Of a stretch of DNA of 64,000 nucleotides, positions 26,988-35,673 are shown one piece after another. The first letter of the stretch is position 1, and the number at the start of each line of letters is the position of its first letter. The translations under genes were made by a program, and so were the position numbers. The notes beneath the pieces were generated by a model. It was not told the origin of the DNA. It saw only the letters and a list, made by a program, of their open reading frames with translations, and made no database searches. Location: the NCBI RefSeq assembly GCF_050749885.1, contig NZ_JBOIUB010000001.1, forward strand, positions 186,001 to 250,000, given 5' to 3'. Source of the DNA: Zooshikella sp050749885. Lineage in GTDB: Bacteria > Pseudomonadota > Gammaproteobacteria > Pseudomonadales > Zooshikellaceae.

Positions 26988-28688
26988 ATGGATACCTTTG
27001 AGCAGTTTGAAAATGCCCTAATTGACTTTTTAGCCGAAGACCCTAATCAAGCATTAAGTCTTGGATTGGCGCATAAACTGAATGAATTACCTGATCCCTC
27101 TCGTCATTATGGTCTGAGTAAGGCGAATAAGGCTAAAGATTTATTAACACAGCTTAAGAAAATTAAAGAAAAGACCACAGACTTTGATCAGCAGGTAGAC
27201 CTTGATTTAGCAGAACTTACCTTGAAAAGCTGTATTCACAGCTATGAACGACGTATTAATGGTGATGTTGAGTTTGTCCAAAAGCCAACAGCGGGTGCCG
27301 ATATTTGTGAAGGTATTTTTACCTTATTTGTTGATGATCCACGATCACCCGCTGAACGCTTAAATAATATCAATGCACGTTTATCTCATGTGCCAGAATT
27401 TCTGGATGCAATGGTACAGCGTTTAACAATACCGGTTAACCGTTGGCGGCAAGTTGATTTGGAGATGGTCGATTCGTTGCCAACATTGTTTTCTGCTATT
27501 GAAGCCTGGGCTGTAAAAAATAATTATGCTGATCTGCATCGTTTACAGCAAAACCTTCGAACAGCATCAGATGCGTTAGTAGGTTATAAGAATAAGCTTG
27601 AGGCATTAGAAACGACTGATCAGTTTGCGTTGTCAGTAGATGATGCTGAGCAGGTGGTTAAAAATAGAGGTATTAATCTTTCTTTTGATGCGTTGCATAA
27701 AATCGCAGCGGATTTTTTAAAAGAGACCAGACAGCAAATAGCATCATTAACGGTAAAATTAAAACAAAAATATCAATTGCCAGAGGCTACCACATCAGAG
27801 GAATTGCATGATTTTTTAAATCAGCGTTTTCAAGTTAAATTACAGGGGCAGCCAGTCGGTAAAGTCATTGATTTTTATCGAGAGGAGAATGCTAAAATAA
27901 TTAAGTTTATTGATGAACGAAAACTGTTTCCTATTTTTTCTGATCAGCAAATGCTGATAGAGCAAACACCTAAATTTTTAGAACCGGTTATTCCGGCAGG
28001 CGCCATGCGTTCGCCATTACCCCTACGTGAAGGTACCCGTACCAGTTTGATTCATTTGACCTTACGAGATGACTTGCTAGATGAACACACACTGCTTGGT
28101 ATTCCAGTGATGATGATTCATGAAGGTATCCCTGGTCATCATTTACAGTTAGCAACCAGTACCACACACTCACGAAAAATGCGACGTATTATGTTTACGG
28201 GGGATCAGGCAGAAGGTTGGACGACCATGTTAGAGGACTATATGTTGGATATAGGCTACATGGGAGAACTAACTGATGAAGCTCGTTTTATTGCTAAACA
28301 CGATATTTGCCGTATTGGTGCGCGAGTGGCTATTGACTTATTCTTTATGACTGGGGATAAAAAATATTTAGACGTAGGCATTCCTTTGTGTTATCAAGGT
28401 GAAGATGTTTTCGCTATGGCGGGTGAGTTATTGCAGAAAGTGACAGGTTTTACCAGTGGTCGGGTGCAAGCCGAGTTAAATTGGTACTCAATGGAACGAG
28501 GCTACCCTTTAAGTTATCTTACAGGTAACACGCTGGTGTGGGCACTAAAAGAAGCATTTATCAAAAAACATCAGCACTTGGACTCATCAATAACAATAGA
28601 CCAGGCGTTTCATGAAGCATTCTTGAGTGTAGGGAATATGCCAGTATCTTTTATGGAGAAAGTATTCAAACACCAAGAGTGGATATGA
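26988..28688 (+). CDS. DUF885-family putative metallohydrolase
   Basis: The 566-residue protein belongs to DUF885. Its hallmark HEGIPGHH (residues 378-385) includes the HExxxGHH zinc-site pattern, followed by EGWTTMLEDYM and, near the C-terminus, YSMERGYPLSYLTGN. Members are thought to be peptidase-like hydrolases; many are exported, but this one has no signal peptide and so is likely cytoplasmic. No substrate is established for this subgroup. It is convergent with a methyltransferase gene, sharing a terminator-like hairpin. Confidence 0.85.
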   Translation: MDTFEQFENALIDFLAEDPNQALSLGLAHKLNELPDPSRHYGLSKANKAKDLLTQLKKIKEKTTDFDQQVDLDLAELTLKSCIHSYERRINGDVEFVQKPTAGADICEGIFTLFVDDPRSPAERLNNINARLSHVPEFLDAMVQRLTIPVNRWRQVDLEMVDSLPTLFSAIEAWAVKNNYADLHRLQQNLRTASDALVGYKNKLEALETTDQFALSVDDAEQVVKNRGINLSFDALHKIAADFLKETRQQIASLTVKLKQKYQLPEATTSEELHDFLNQRFQVKLQGQPVGKVIDFYREENAKIIKFIDERKLFPIFSDQQMLIEQTPKFLEPVIPAGAMRSPLPLREGTRTSLIHLTLRDDLLDEHTLLGIPVMMIHEGIPGHHLQLATSTTHSRKMRRIMFTGDQAEGWTTMLEDYMLDIGYMGELTDEARFIAKHDICRIGARVAIDLFFMTGDKKYLDVGIPLCYQGEDVFAMAGELLQKVTGFTSGRVQAELNWYSMERGYPLSYLTGNTLVWALKEAFIKKHQHLDSSITIDQAFHEAFLSVGNMPVSFMEKVFKHQEWI

Positions 28689-28720
28689 TTCATTTTTAAA
28701 TGTAAAGAAAATAAGCACAT

Positions 28721-28753
28721 TACTCATAGTGAAGGGGGTATTCGCTATGAGTA
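28721..28753. terminator. Bidirectional terminator-like hairpin
   Basis: A 9-bp stem (TACTCATAG with CTATGAGTA) and a 15-nt loop lie between the convergent DUF885 and methyltransferase genes. T-runs are short on both sides. Confidence 0.55.
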
Positions 28754-28759
28754 TCAGTA

Positions 28760-29545
28760 TTATAAAAATAGACTCATCATCAGTCGATTGTAATTCAATT
28801 GATCAATCTGGTTTTGTTCAGTAATACGACTAAATTGCTTTTTGAAATGATCTTCATAGTCCTTGGGTAACTGGCATGAGTAGTTGTTTTGTGCAAAGAA
28901 AGCTTGTGCGGGACCAGACATAAACGCATCCCATATTTGTTCATTACCTGAAACGTGTGTTGTTGTAGTAACTACTTGGCTTTTTGTAACTTTGAACCCA
29001 ATTTTTTGAAAAAAATGCTGATAGGCTTGATCTGAAGTGAGATGAAACCAGGGATTATTATAAGCTTCAGCAAAGGGAATAAATTCCTTACAGTTAAAGA
29101 CTTGCTGTATTATTGTTTCTAATTGAGGGCACCATGATTTTAATGGTGTTTGTACTAATAGGAGACCATTAGGGTTAAGTAAATATTTGATTTTTTTCAG
29201 TGTTTCTTGTGGTTTTTGGAACCAGTGCATCACTGAGTTCATAAATGCGACATCATATTTATTGAATGTGTCAGGGCGTAACTGTTCTATGTCTGCACAA
29301 GAAAAGTGTATGTGTGGATAGTGAGCTGAAGCCACATTGATCATTTTGGCTGAGCAGTCTATACCCATGACCAAGTTTGTTGTTTTTTCTGCAAGTAGGG
29401 CAGTTAGTTGACCACTTCCACAGCCTAAGTCAATGACTGATTCGCTTCCCCTCCAATCATAGATATCAATCAGTTGTGCACCTGCTGAGTGCTGGTTAAC
29501 ACCTAATCGTTGATAAACTGTAGCAACATCAGAAAAGCTAATCAA
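28760..29545 (-). CDS. Class I SAM-dependent methyltransferase
   Basis: This protein of about 261 residues has motif I DLGCGSGQL, then MGIDCSAKMI (motif II acid) and FNKYDVAFMNSVMHWF (motif IV/post-I), the layout of trans-aconitate or malonyl-ACP methyltransferases. The substrate is not determined. Two TTG codons could start it. The upstream one at 29554 abuts the ribosome site AGGAG, while the one at 29545 lies 9 bases from it, so I take the latter. No ATG exists near the expected start. Confidence 0.75.
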   Translation of the reverse strand: MISFSDVATVYQRLGVNQHSAGAQLIDIYDWRGSESVIDLGCGSGQLTALLAEKTTNLVMGIDCSAKMINVASAHYPHIHFSCADIEQLRPDTFNKYDVAFMNSVMHWFQKPQETLKKIKYLLNPNGLLLVQTPLKSWCPQLETIIQQVFNCKEFIPFAEAYNNPWFHLTSDQAYQHFFQKIGFKVTKSQVVTTTTHVSGNEQIWDAFMSGPAQAFFAQNNYSCQLPKDYEDHFKKQFSRITEQNQIDQLNYNRLMMSLFL

Positions 29546-29563
29546 AATATACAACTCCTAAGG

Positions 29564-29585
29564 TATACCCAAAGAGAAGGGTATA
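29564..29585. repeat. TATACCC/GGGTATA palindrome
   Basis: Seven-base arms with 8 bp between lie directly upstream of the methyltransferase gene. It is the same short palindrome as at 26942 and 57364. Confidence 0.5.
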
Positions 29586-29650
29586 TATTATTTTATAGGT
29601 ATTATACCGATTATGTGGGTTGGATGAAGTGCTACAAAAGGAAATAAAAA

Positions 29651-29672
29651 AGAGGCTAAAAAGATAGCCTCT
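29651..29672 (-). terminator. Rho-independent terminator
   Basis: On the minus strand AGAGGCTA and TAGCCTCT form an 8-bp stem with a 6-nt loop, followed at once by TTTTTTATTT. It ends the small exported-protein gene at 29707. Confidence 0.88.
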
Positions 29673-29706
29673 ATGGTATACTCTAAAATATTTAGAGGAT
29701 TTTAAG

Positions 29707-30264
29707 TTAATCAATAATGGTTAAACGACAATCTGCATTATACTGGTTCCATGATAGCAGGCTGAATCCTATAGCGGTATCTCCAGTATTTTTCCAGTTA
29801 CTGTAAGTTCCATCGGTGAAATAACAGGACCAAGACTGCATTACATGCTCGGTTGTGCCATTGAAATCAGTACCTTGTTTATCACCACTTTCCGCACGCC
29901 ATGCACGATTGGACTTATTAAAGAAAAATAAATTGGATCTTGATGCGGTACGTCCTTTACCATCCCAGTTATACATGGCCATGCGTAATTGGCAGCCATC
30001 AATGTCACCACATAACTCATCAATTTTGCTTTGAGGGATACCTACGGTTCTGCCTCGGGTGGATTTTGGGGCAAACACTGTAATTCGGTCAGATGCTATT
30101 GTAATTCTGTCTGCCATGGTTTCATCATAAAATACTTCTGAATTTACTTCCATGGATGCATCAGTCATTGCTGGCTCGGGGTCTCCAAGTTCGATGGCTT
30201 GACTATCAGCAAATACGAAAGGAGAAAAACTGGCAAATAAGACAGCATAAAGTGTATTTTTCAT
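29707..30264 (-). CDS. Small exported protein of unknown function
   Basis: The 185-residue protein has a clear signal peptide (MKNTLYAVLFASFSPFVFA). The mature part has four Cys (CGDIDGC, then one in WSCYF and one in DCRL), which could form two disulfides. It ends in Trp-rich segments such as NRAWRAESGDK and FSLLSWNQYNADC. I do not recognise the family. It is followed by a strong terminator and so is a single-gene unit. The Trp/Asn richness is reminiscent of secreted beta-sheet or lectin-like proteins, but no motif confirms it. Confidence 0.6.
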   Translation of the reverse strand: MKNTLYAVLFASFSPFVFADSQAIELGDPEPAMTDASMEVNSEVFYDETMADRITIASDRITVFAPKSTRGRTVGIPQSKIDELCGDIDGCQLRMAMYNWDGKGRTASRSNLFFFNKSNRAWRAESGDKQGTDFNGTTEHVMQSWSCYFTDGTYSNWKNTGDTAIGFSLLSWNQYNADCRLTIID

Positions 30265-30381
30265 TTTATATCTTCCTGATTTTTATAATATTCCTACCGT
30301 CATTGCTACAGGTTATACTCATAAGTAAGAGAATAAAATCCATTCACAATGGGCTATAAAGGTTAAACATAAAGCGAAAAG

Positions 30382-30423
30382 TCCTGCCAAAATGCTTATA
30401 AAACGAGTTTAACCTTGGCAGGA
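30382..30423 (-). terminator. Terminator of the phospholipase-like gene
   Basis: A 9-bp stem (TCCTGCCAA with TTGGCAGGA) encloses a 24-nt loop, downstream of the gene ending at 30442. On the minus strand it is followed by CTTTTCGC. Confidence 0.6.
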
Positions 30424-30441
30424 GTTTACCTGATGAAATGA

Positions 30442-31806
30442 CTATTGACTATTACGGTTTGAAGAATCTCTATCTTGTTGTATAACCCAGTGTCCCTCTT
30501 GAGCTGAATCAGATAGATTAATCCATATATTTTTATTATCTTGTCTTAATTTAGTAAGCTTTAAATTTTCCCGAGCATTGGAGGGGACAGAAAAATGATA
30601 GTTTTTGCCAAATGTTTGCTGACATAATGATTGAGCTGAGTTAAACAATGTTTTTTCATAACTGATAGCCCATGCTCCAGATATCCTGTTTTGACAGGCT
30701 GTATAATGGTATTGTTGACAATCAGTTGCTTGCCATGAACCTCCTTGATAATAGGGATTAGGGGTGTTAGTTTGTACTGCGCAATCTAATGTCGTCGATG
30801 TATTTTTAGGCTCACCTGAAGGATAATGCCAGCTCCAGGCTAATGCGGGTATATCTGTTGCTTGGGTATGAACTAAATCGAGTGCAATAATGTTTGCGTG
30901 TGACTGGTTTTTGTCAGTTCCTTCAATCATTCGTGCAATTTGTGGTGCTGTGTAATTAGTACATTTAATACATCCTGCCCGTTGTTCGAATTTACGCTGA
31001 ATATTTCCTAGACTGGAAAACACAATTGATTTAAGATTTTCATCTGTAGCGCAGCCGTTATCTTTTTGTACAATAATACGCTTACCTGCATCTAATAGTT
31101 GCCGGGGAGTTAACATATCGGGGATAGGTTTACACCCACCACTAGGGTAAATATAGCTTCCCAGCATGTTTAGCAGTTCATGATAAATATCTTTATGGCC
31201 ACCGTTATAAGCTTTATCTTCAAGATAGATAATTAAAACCTGGTTCTTATAGGCTGGATTGTCGATAAAATATTTTACTTGTAAAAGTGCATCTTCAAGA
31301 CGTTGTGCACCTAAAACACAGCCAAGGTGTAAATCTGGACCTGTACCATGGCAAACATAAGTATCAAATTCTTCCCAGGCAAAAAAACGCATATAATGGA
31401 CATCAAGCTCAATAAATTGAGCACCCATCCTTAGTTGTTCATTGATATGAAGGTTTTGGTTTGGCGCTGGATATTGCCAGGCTTTAGTGTTGTAACTATT
31501 ATGTGTACCCCAGAAGTTGGCTTTACTCATTGGAGTATCAAAATTTAACTGTTGCTGTAATCGTAAAACTTTTCCTACATTGGTTTGGTTAAACTGGTCA
31601 AAGGGATCCACTGTCTTATTGCTCGTTAAGTGAGTAGTTAAATGAGAGGTTGTGTGAGTTACTATTGGCAATATATCTTTGGTTGATGGTTGGCTGGAAG
31701 CAATACTGCAATTAATATAAAAAAAACTAAAAATAGAGCTTAGAAATAATGCACTATGAGTAAGAAAAGTTTTACAGTGAAAGTAGATAGGATATGATTT
31801 TGACAT
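30442..31806 (-). CDS. Exported PI-PLC-like phosphodiesterase with lectin-like tail
   Basis: The 454-residue protein has an N-terminal signal (hydrophobic residues 13-36). Residues 95-340 follow the phosphatidylinositol phospholipase C X-domain: FWGTHNSYN (first catalytic His), IELDVHYM (acidic metal-site region) and YVCHGTG (second His). The C-terminal 110 residues, with paired Cys, Trp and IWINLSD, WVIQ near the end, resemble a C-type lectin fold (WND-like order). The combination suggests a secreted enzyme that acts on membrane lipids at surfaces it binds by sugar. Such enzymes can be virulence factors or scavengers. It is a single-gene unit. Confidence 0.72.
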   Translation of the reverse strand: MSKSYPIYFHCKTFLTHSALFLSSIFSFFYINCSIASSQPSTKDILPIVTHTTSHLTTHLTSNKTVDPFDQFNQTNVGKVLRLQQQLNFDTPMSKANFWGTHNSYNTKAWQYPAPNQNLHINEQLRMGAQFIELDVHYMRFFAWEEFDTYVCHGTGPDLHLGCVLGAQRLEDALLQVKYFIDNPAYKNQVLIIYLEDKAYNGGHKDIYHELLNMLGSYIYPSGGCKPIPDMLTPRQLLDAGKRIIVQKDNGCATDENLKSIVFSSLGNIQRKFEQRAGCIKCTNYTAPQIARMIEGTDKNQSHANIIALDLVHTQATDIPALAWSWHYPSGEPKNTSTTLDCAVQTNTPNPYYQGGSWQATDCQQYHYTACQNRISGAWAISYEKTLFNSAQSLCQQTFGKNYHFSVPSNARENLKLTKLRQDNKNIWINLSDSAQEGHWVIQQDRDSSNRNSQ

Positions 31807-32086
31807 GCTTTTTTCCTGTTGTTATTGTTTGGTTTTTTTATTATTTTTGATTTTTTTATATTTTTTGTTACGGCTAAAGGACAGGCGTAAAGAACGCGTA
31901 ACTTGCAAAAGAATTTGCATTTGTATTATGGAATAAACTATATGTGTTAAATGAAGTCTATATGATATTTTGGGTTAACATCATAATTTAGCTTGAGGGT
32001 CCCTTGAGGTGTATAAGAGTATCTGAATAGCAAGTCAAAGTTATGTTTGGTGAGAGAGGCGAACAGTAGTATTAATGCTTGGCGTC

Positions 32087-32170
32087 GGATCATTTATTCC
32101 GCCACGCCAGAAGGCCGTCCTTGGCCTCTGTCGCTACCGATGCTCCCTGCATCGGCTCCATAAACAATCC
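32087..32170. repeat. Dispersed repeat (AAGGCC type), copy 2
   Basis: GCCAGAAGGCCGTCCTTGG, GCTCCCTGCAT and CATAAACAAT align in order with 12991-13063. It lies in the 650-bp gap between the phospholipase gene and the first CRISPR leader, which otherwise shows no gene. Confidence 0.5.
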
Positions 32171-32327
32171 ACCACCAAGCTGCAAACATTGTTATATGCT
32201 GATAGCTCTACATAGAGAGATTTACAGGAAAGTGTATAAAATGAAACTTATTGGTCATTATGAAGGTTTGTAGTCCGCTTCATGAAAGCAGAAGTGTTTG
32301 GTATTCTACTGTAGCAATGTGTGATGA

Positions 32328-32457
32328 ACCCTTTTTTTAAGTTAATAAATAACCACAATAAAATCAATATGTTATAAAATAGGCTACAAAAAGGGTATTT
32401 TGGCATGAACAGGTAGTCAGCTCTTTAAAAACTTGGGTTTACTTATAAAAATCTCTA
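32328..32457 (+). promoter_or_regulatory. Leader of CRISPR array 1
   Basis: This A/T-rich stretch abuts the first repeat. It shares blocks in order with the region before array 2: AAAATCAATA, AAAAAGGGTATTTTG, AGTCAGCTCTTTAA and a final CTCTA. That shared order marks both as leaders, which promote transcription and guide spacer insertion. It places the newest spacers at the left end of the array. Confidence 0.8.
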
Positions 32458-34345
32458 GTTTACTGCCGCATAGGCAGCTTAGAAATTATAAGGACCCCAG
32501 TGAAGCCCACACAGCAGGTTTACTGCCGCATAGGCAGCTTAGAAAGCAAGCCTTAAAATCTCTGTACGAGCTTTAAAGTTTACTGCCGCATAGGCAGCTT
32601 AGAAAAGTTAGGATATAAGGATTTTTATCTTCCTAATGTTTACTGCCGCATAGGCAGCTTAGAAATTATGAAAGATAATCATGATAGTCGAACAATTGTT
32701 TACTGCCGCATAGGCAGCTTAGAAAAATGAGAGCGATAACTAAATTAATATGGAAATGTTTACTGCCGCATAGGCAGCTTAGAAAAGTAATGACTAAAAC
32801 CAATACCGGCAATAAATGTTTACTGCCGCATAGGCAGCTTAGAAAACCCTGTATTTGCTACGGAGGGGGCAGCTTGTGTTTACTGCCGCATAGGCAGCTT
32901 AGAAACTTCAATTGCTTTGCTTAGAAAAGATATCCGTGTTTACTGCCGCATAGGCAGCTTAGAAATTTGTGCACTTTATTCGGCTTTATTCTTTTCAGTT
33001 TACTGCCGCATAGGCAGCTTAGAAACTCTCCCCTATCGAGCATCAAAGCCATAACGTGTTTACTGCCGCATAGGCAGCTTAGAAATGGTCATTGTTGATT
33101 TTCAGCTTGCTAAATAAGTTTACTGCCGCATAGGCAGCTTAGAAAAGAACCAGTATCAAACCCTGTAGTAACCTTGTGTTTACTGCCGCATAGGCAGCTT
33201 AGAAATGTTGAAAAGCCTTCAGCGTATCCCTTCGGGAGTTTACTGCCGCATAGGCAGCTTAGAAATGATGCAAGTGTGACACGATATTTCTTACCACGTT
33301 TACTGCCGCATAGGCAGCTTAGAAAAATGGGCAAACCACCAAGGATGCCAATGACCTGTTTACTGCCGCATAGGCAGCTTAGAAATACCCGCATGGGCCA
33401 ACGGCTTAAAGCAGTATGTTTACTGCCGCATAGGCAGCTTAGAAATGTTGCCCGTGTTTTGTTCTGGATTATATTGTGTTTACTGCCGCATAGGCAGCTT
33501 AGAAATAAATCATGGCGTGAAAAAGAGTTAAGTCAGTGTTTACTGCCGCATAGGCAGCTTAGAAAAAACAAGTCCTTAGCACCTGCCGACCAACGTAGTT
33601 TACTGCCGCATAGGCAGCTTAGAAAACTTGAAAACGAAAAAGACTCAGAAAAATATTGTTTACTGCCGCATAGGCAGCTTAGAAATCACCATCTTTAAGG
33701 GCTTCATCATGCACTTGGTTTACTGCCGCATAGGCAGCTTAGAAATGACAGGTTTATTGTGGCAAATGAGGGAGTCAGTTTACTGCCGCATAGGCAGCTT
33801 AGAAATTTAAAGGAAAGCAGCAACATAAAATAGAGATGTTTACTGCCGCATAGGCAGCTTAGAAAATTTGGCCCAGCAGCGTTGCCAGCAATCATAAGTT
33901 TACTGCCGCATAGGCAGCTTAGAAATGGTTTACTTGTTAGTTGCATGGCATGTAACAGTTTACTGCCGCATAGGCAGCTTAGAAATAGTTGCGAGTTTCT
34001 TTATTGAGCTTATCAGGGTTTACTGCCGCATAGGCAGCTTAGAAATTGGCAAGTTCTGCTTGGGTGTCTGCAAGCTGGTTTACTGCCGCATAGGCAGCTT
34101 AGAAATCACTGTGCTGTTTGGCGCTGGTATGTTTGGTGTTTACTGCCGCATAGGCAGCTTAGAAAACAAGTATGACATACCTTACGAGTATTGGATTGTT
34201 TACTGCCGCATAGGCAGCTTAGAAAGGGGAATGGCGCAAGCAACAACGCTCAGGTAAGTTTACTGCCGTATAGGCAGCTTAGAAATGTAGATGTGCAAAA
34301 GCATTATGACAGTTTGCGTTTATTCCCACAGAGGTAGTTTAAAAG
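32458..34345 (+). CRISPR. Type I-F CRISPR array 1
   Basis: Thirty-one 28-bp repeats occur at exact 60-bp spacing, separated by 32-bp spacers. Each begins GTTTACTGCC, has the hairpin CTGCCGCATAGGCAG and ends CTTAGAAA, the type I-F pattern. The repeat at 34258 has one change (CCGTATAGG). A further 32-bp spacer is followed at 34318-34345 by a heavily decayed repeat (GTTTATTCCCACAGAGG), so the array has 31 spacers if that copy is counted. Decay at the right end together with the leader on the left gives the transcription direction as +. Confidence 0.97.
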
Positions 34346-34384
34346 TGTAGGTGATCGATTTACCCTATTGGCAGTATAATTATC

Positions 34385-34557
34385 GTGTTTATAAAAAATA
34401 GTTTGTAATTACTGACATGGTGGCAGGAAGTGAAAATGACTTGCTGATTTCAACCGAACTGTCTGCCGTAAGGATACGGCAGCCAAGCTTCCAGGGATGG
34501 ATTTACGGCGTGTTCGGAGGGAATTAGCAGGTCTTTTTAATATATACATACACATAA
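34385..34557 (+). repeat. Trailer segment shared by both arrays
   Basis: The sequence from TATAAAAAATAGTTTGTAAT through CCAGGGATGG to GTTCGGAGG recurs after array 2 at 45741-45905 with few changes. It includes the dispersed hairpin repeat (CTGCCGTAAGGATACGGCAG) also seen at 13200. Leader, array and trailer were therefore probably duplicated as one block. Confidence 0.75.
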
Positions 34558-34702
34558 AGTCCCTTTTGGTGATTAAGTGTGGATGTTTGACTAAAGGATA
34601 TCTCTAAAAATGCATTTTTTAAAAGGTGCCCTAAAGAGAATATATTTTATATTTATAACTTGGATGATAAATTTTTATTTTTAGTTTGGACGATAAAAGA
34701 GT

Positions 34703-35671
34703 ATGGATGATATACCGGCTTCAGACTTAAAAACAATTTTACACTCAAAACGCGCTAATATTTATTATCTTGAGTACTGTAGAGTGTTGGTTAATGGTGG
34801 GCGTGTTGAGTATGTTACTGACCAGGGGAAAAAATCTCTTTACTGGAATATTCCCATTGCAAACACTACCTCTATTTTACTTGGAACTGGAACTTCTATA
34901 ACGCAGGCTGCAATGCGTGAGTTGTCTAAAGCCGGGGTGATGGTTGGTTTTTGTGGCGGAGGAGGAACACCTTTATTTTCTGCAAATGAAATTGATGTGG
35001 ATGCTATGTGGTTTTCGCCTCAAAGCGAATACCGACCTACGGAGTATTTGCAAAACTGGGTAAAGTTCTGGTTTGACGGCGAATTACGTTTAGCAGCAGC
35101 AAAGGACCTACAGCTAGAACGGTTGAAATTTATTAAAAGAAACTGGATAGATAAAAAATATTTTACTGAAGATCAGTTTCAGGTTGATAGTGGCATTCTG
35201 GAAAATTTGTTGGTATCAGTTGCGAGTGATACTGAAACGGCTTTAGATATTACTTCACTGCTTACCATAGAAGCTCGCTTAGCGAAACAGTTATATAAAT
35301 TAGTGGCTAATGCAGTTAGTTATGGCGCTTTTGTGAGAGCTAAACGAGGGGCTGGGGCTGATCCTGCGAATCGTTTTTTGGATCATGGTAATTATCTGGC
35401 TTACGGATTAGGTGCTACTGCTACTTGGGTACTTGGTTTACCACATGGTTTAGCATTATTACATGGTAAAACCCGAAGGGGAGGGTTAGTTTTTGATGCT
35501 GCTGATTTAATAAAGGATGCAATTGTATTACCTCAGGCTTTTGTTTCAGCTATGGCGGGTGATGATGAGCAAACATTTAGAAATGCCTGTATAAAAAGGT
35601 TTACTCGCACTGAATCTCTTGACTTTATAATTGACACGTTGAAAATGATTGCTAGCCACCATGGAGTCTAA
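34703..35671 (+). CDS. cas1: CRISPR integrase Cas1, type I-F
   Basis: The 322-residue protein is the spacer-integration endonuclease. The metal-site residues fall at the same numbers as in the P. aeruginosa type I-F enzyme: Glu190 (LLTIEARLAK), His254 (ALLHGK), Asp265 and Asp268 (VFDAADLIKD). The N-terminal beta domain and helical C-terminal domain are complete. It works with the Cas2 part of the next gene, whose GTG start lies two bases after this stop, so the two are translationally linked. Its 5' side abuts array 1. Confidence 0.97.
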   Translation: MDDIPASDLKTILHSKRANIYYLEYCRVLVNGGRVEYVTDQGKKSLYWNIPIANTTSILLGTGTSITQAAMRELSKAGVMVGFCGGGGTPLFSANEIDVDAMWFSPQSEYRPTEYLQNWVKFWFDGELRLAAAKDLQLERLKFIKRNWIDKKYFTEDQFQVDSGILENLLVSVASDTETALDITSLLTIEARLAKQLYKLVANAVSYGAFVRAKRGAGADPANRFLDHGNYLAYGLGATATWVLGLPHGLALLHGKTRRGGLVFDAADLIKDAIVLPQAFVSAMAGDDEQTFRNACIKRFTRTESLDFIIDTLKMIASHHGV

Positions 35672-35673
35672 AG

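Noticed and set aside
32727..34257. Several ORFs within array 1 encoding repeats such as CLLPHRQLR or VYCRIGSLE
   Set aside because: They are translations of the CRISPR repeats in different frames, with no ribosome sites. The same applies to array 2.
34557..34702. Search for a second target of the pseudo-spacer in front of cas1
   Set aside because: No match to the seed was found there; the only convincing target is at 39273-39289.
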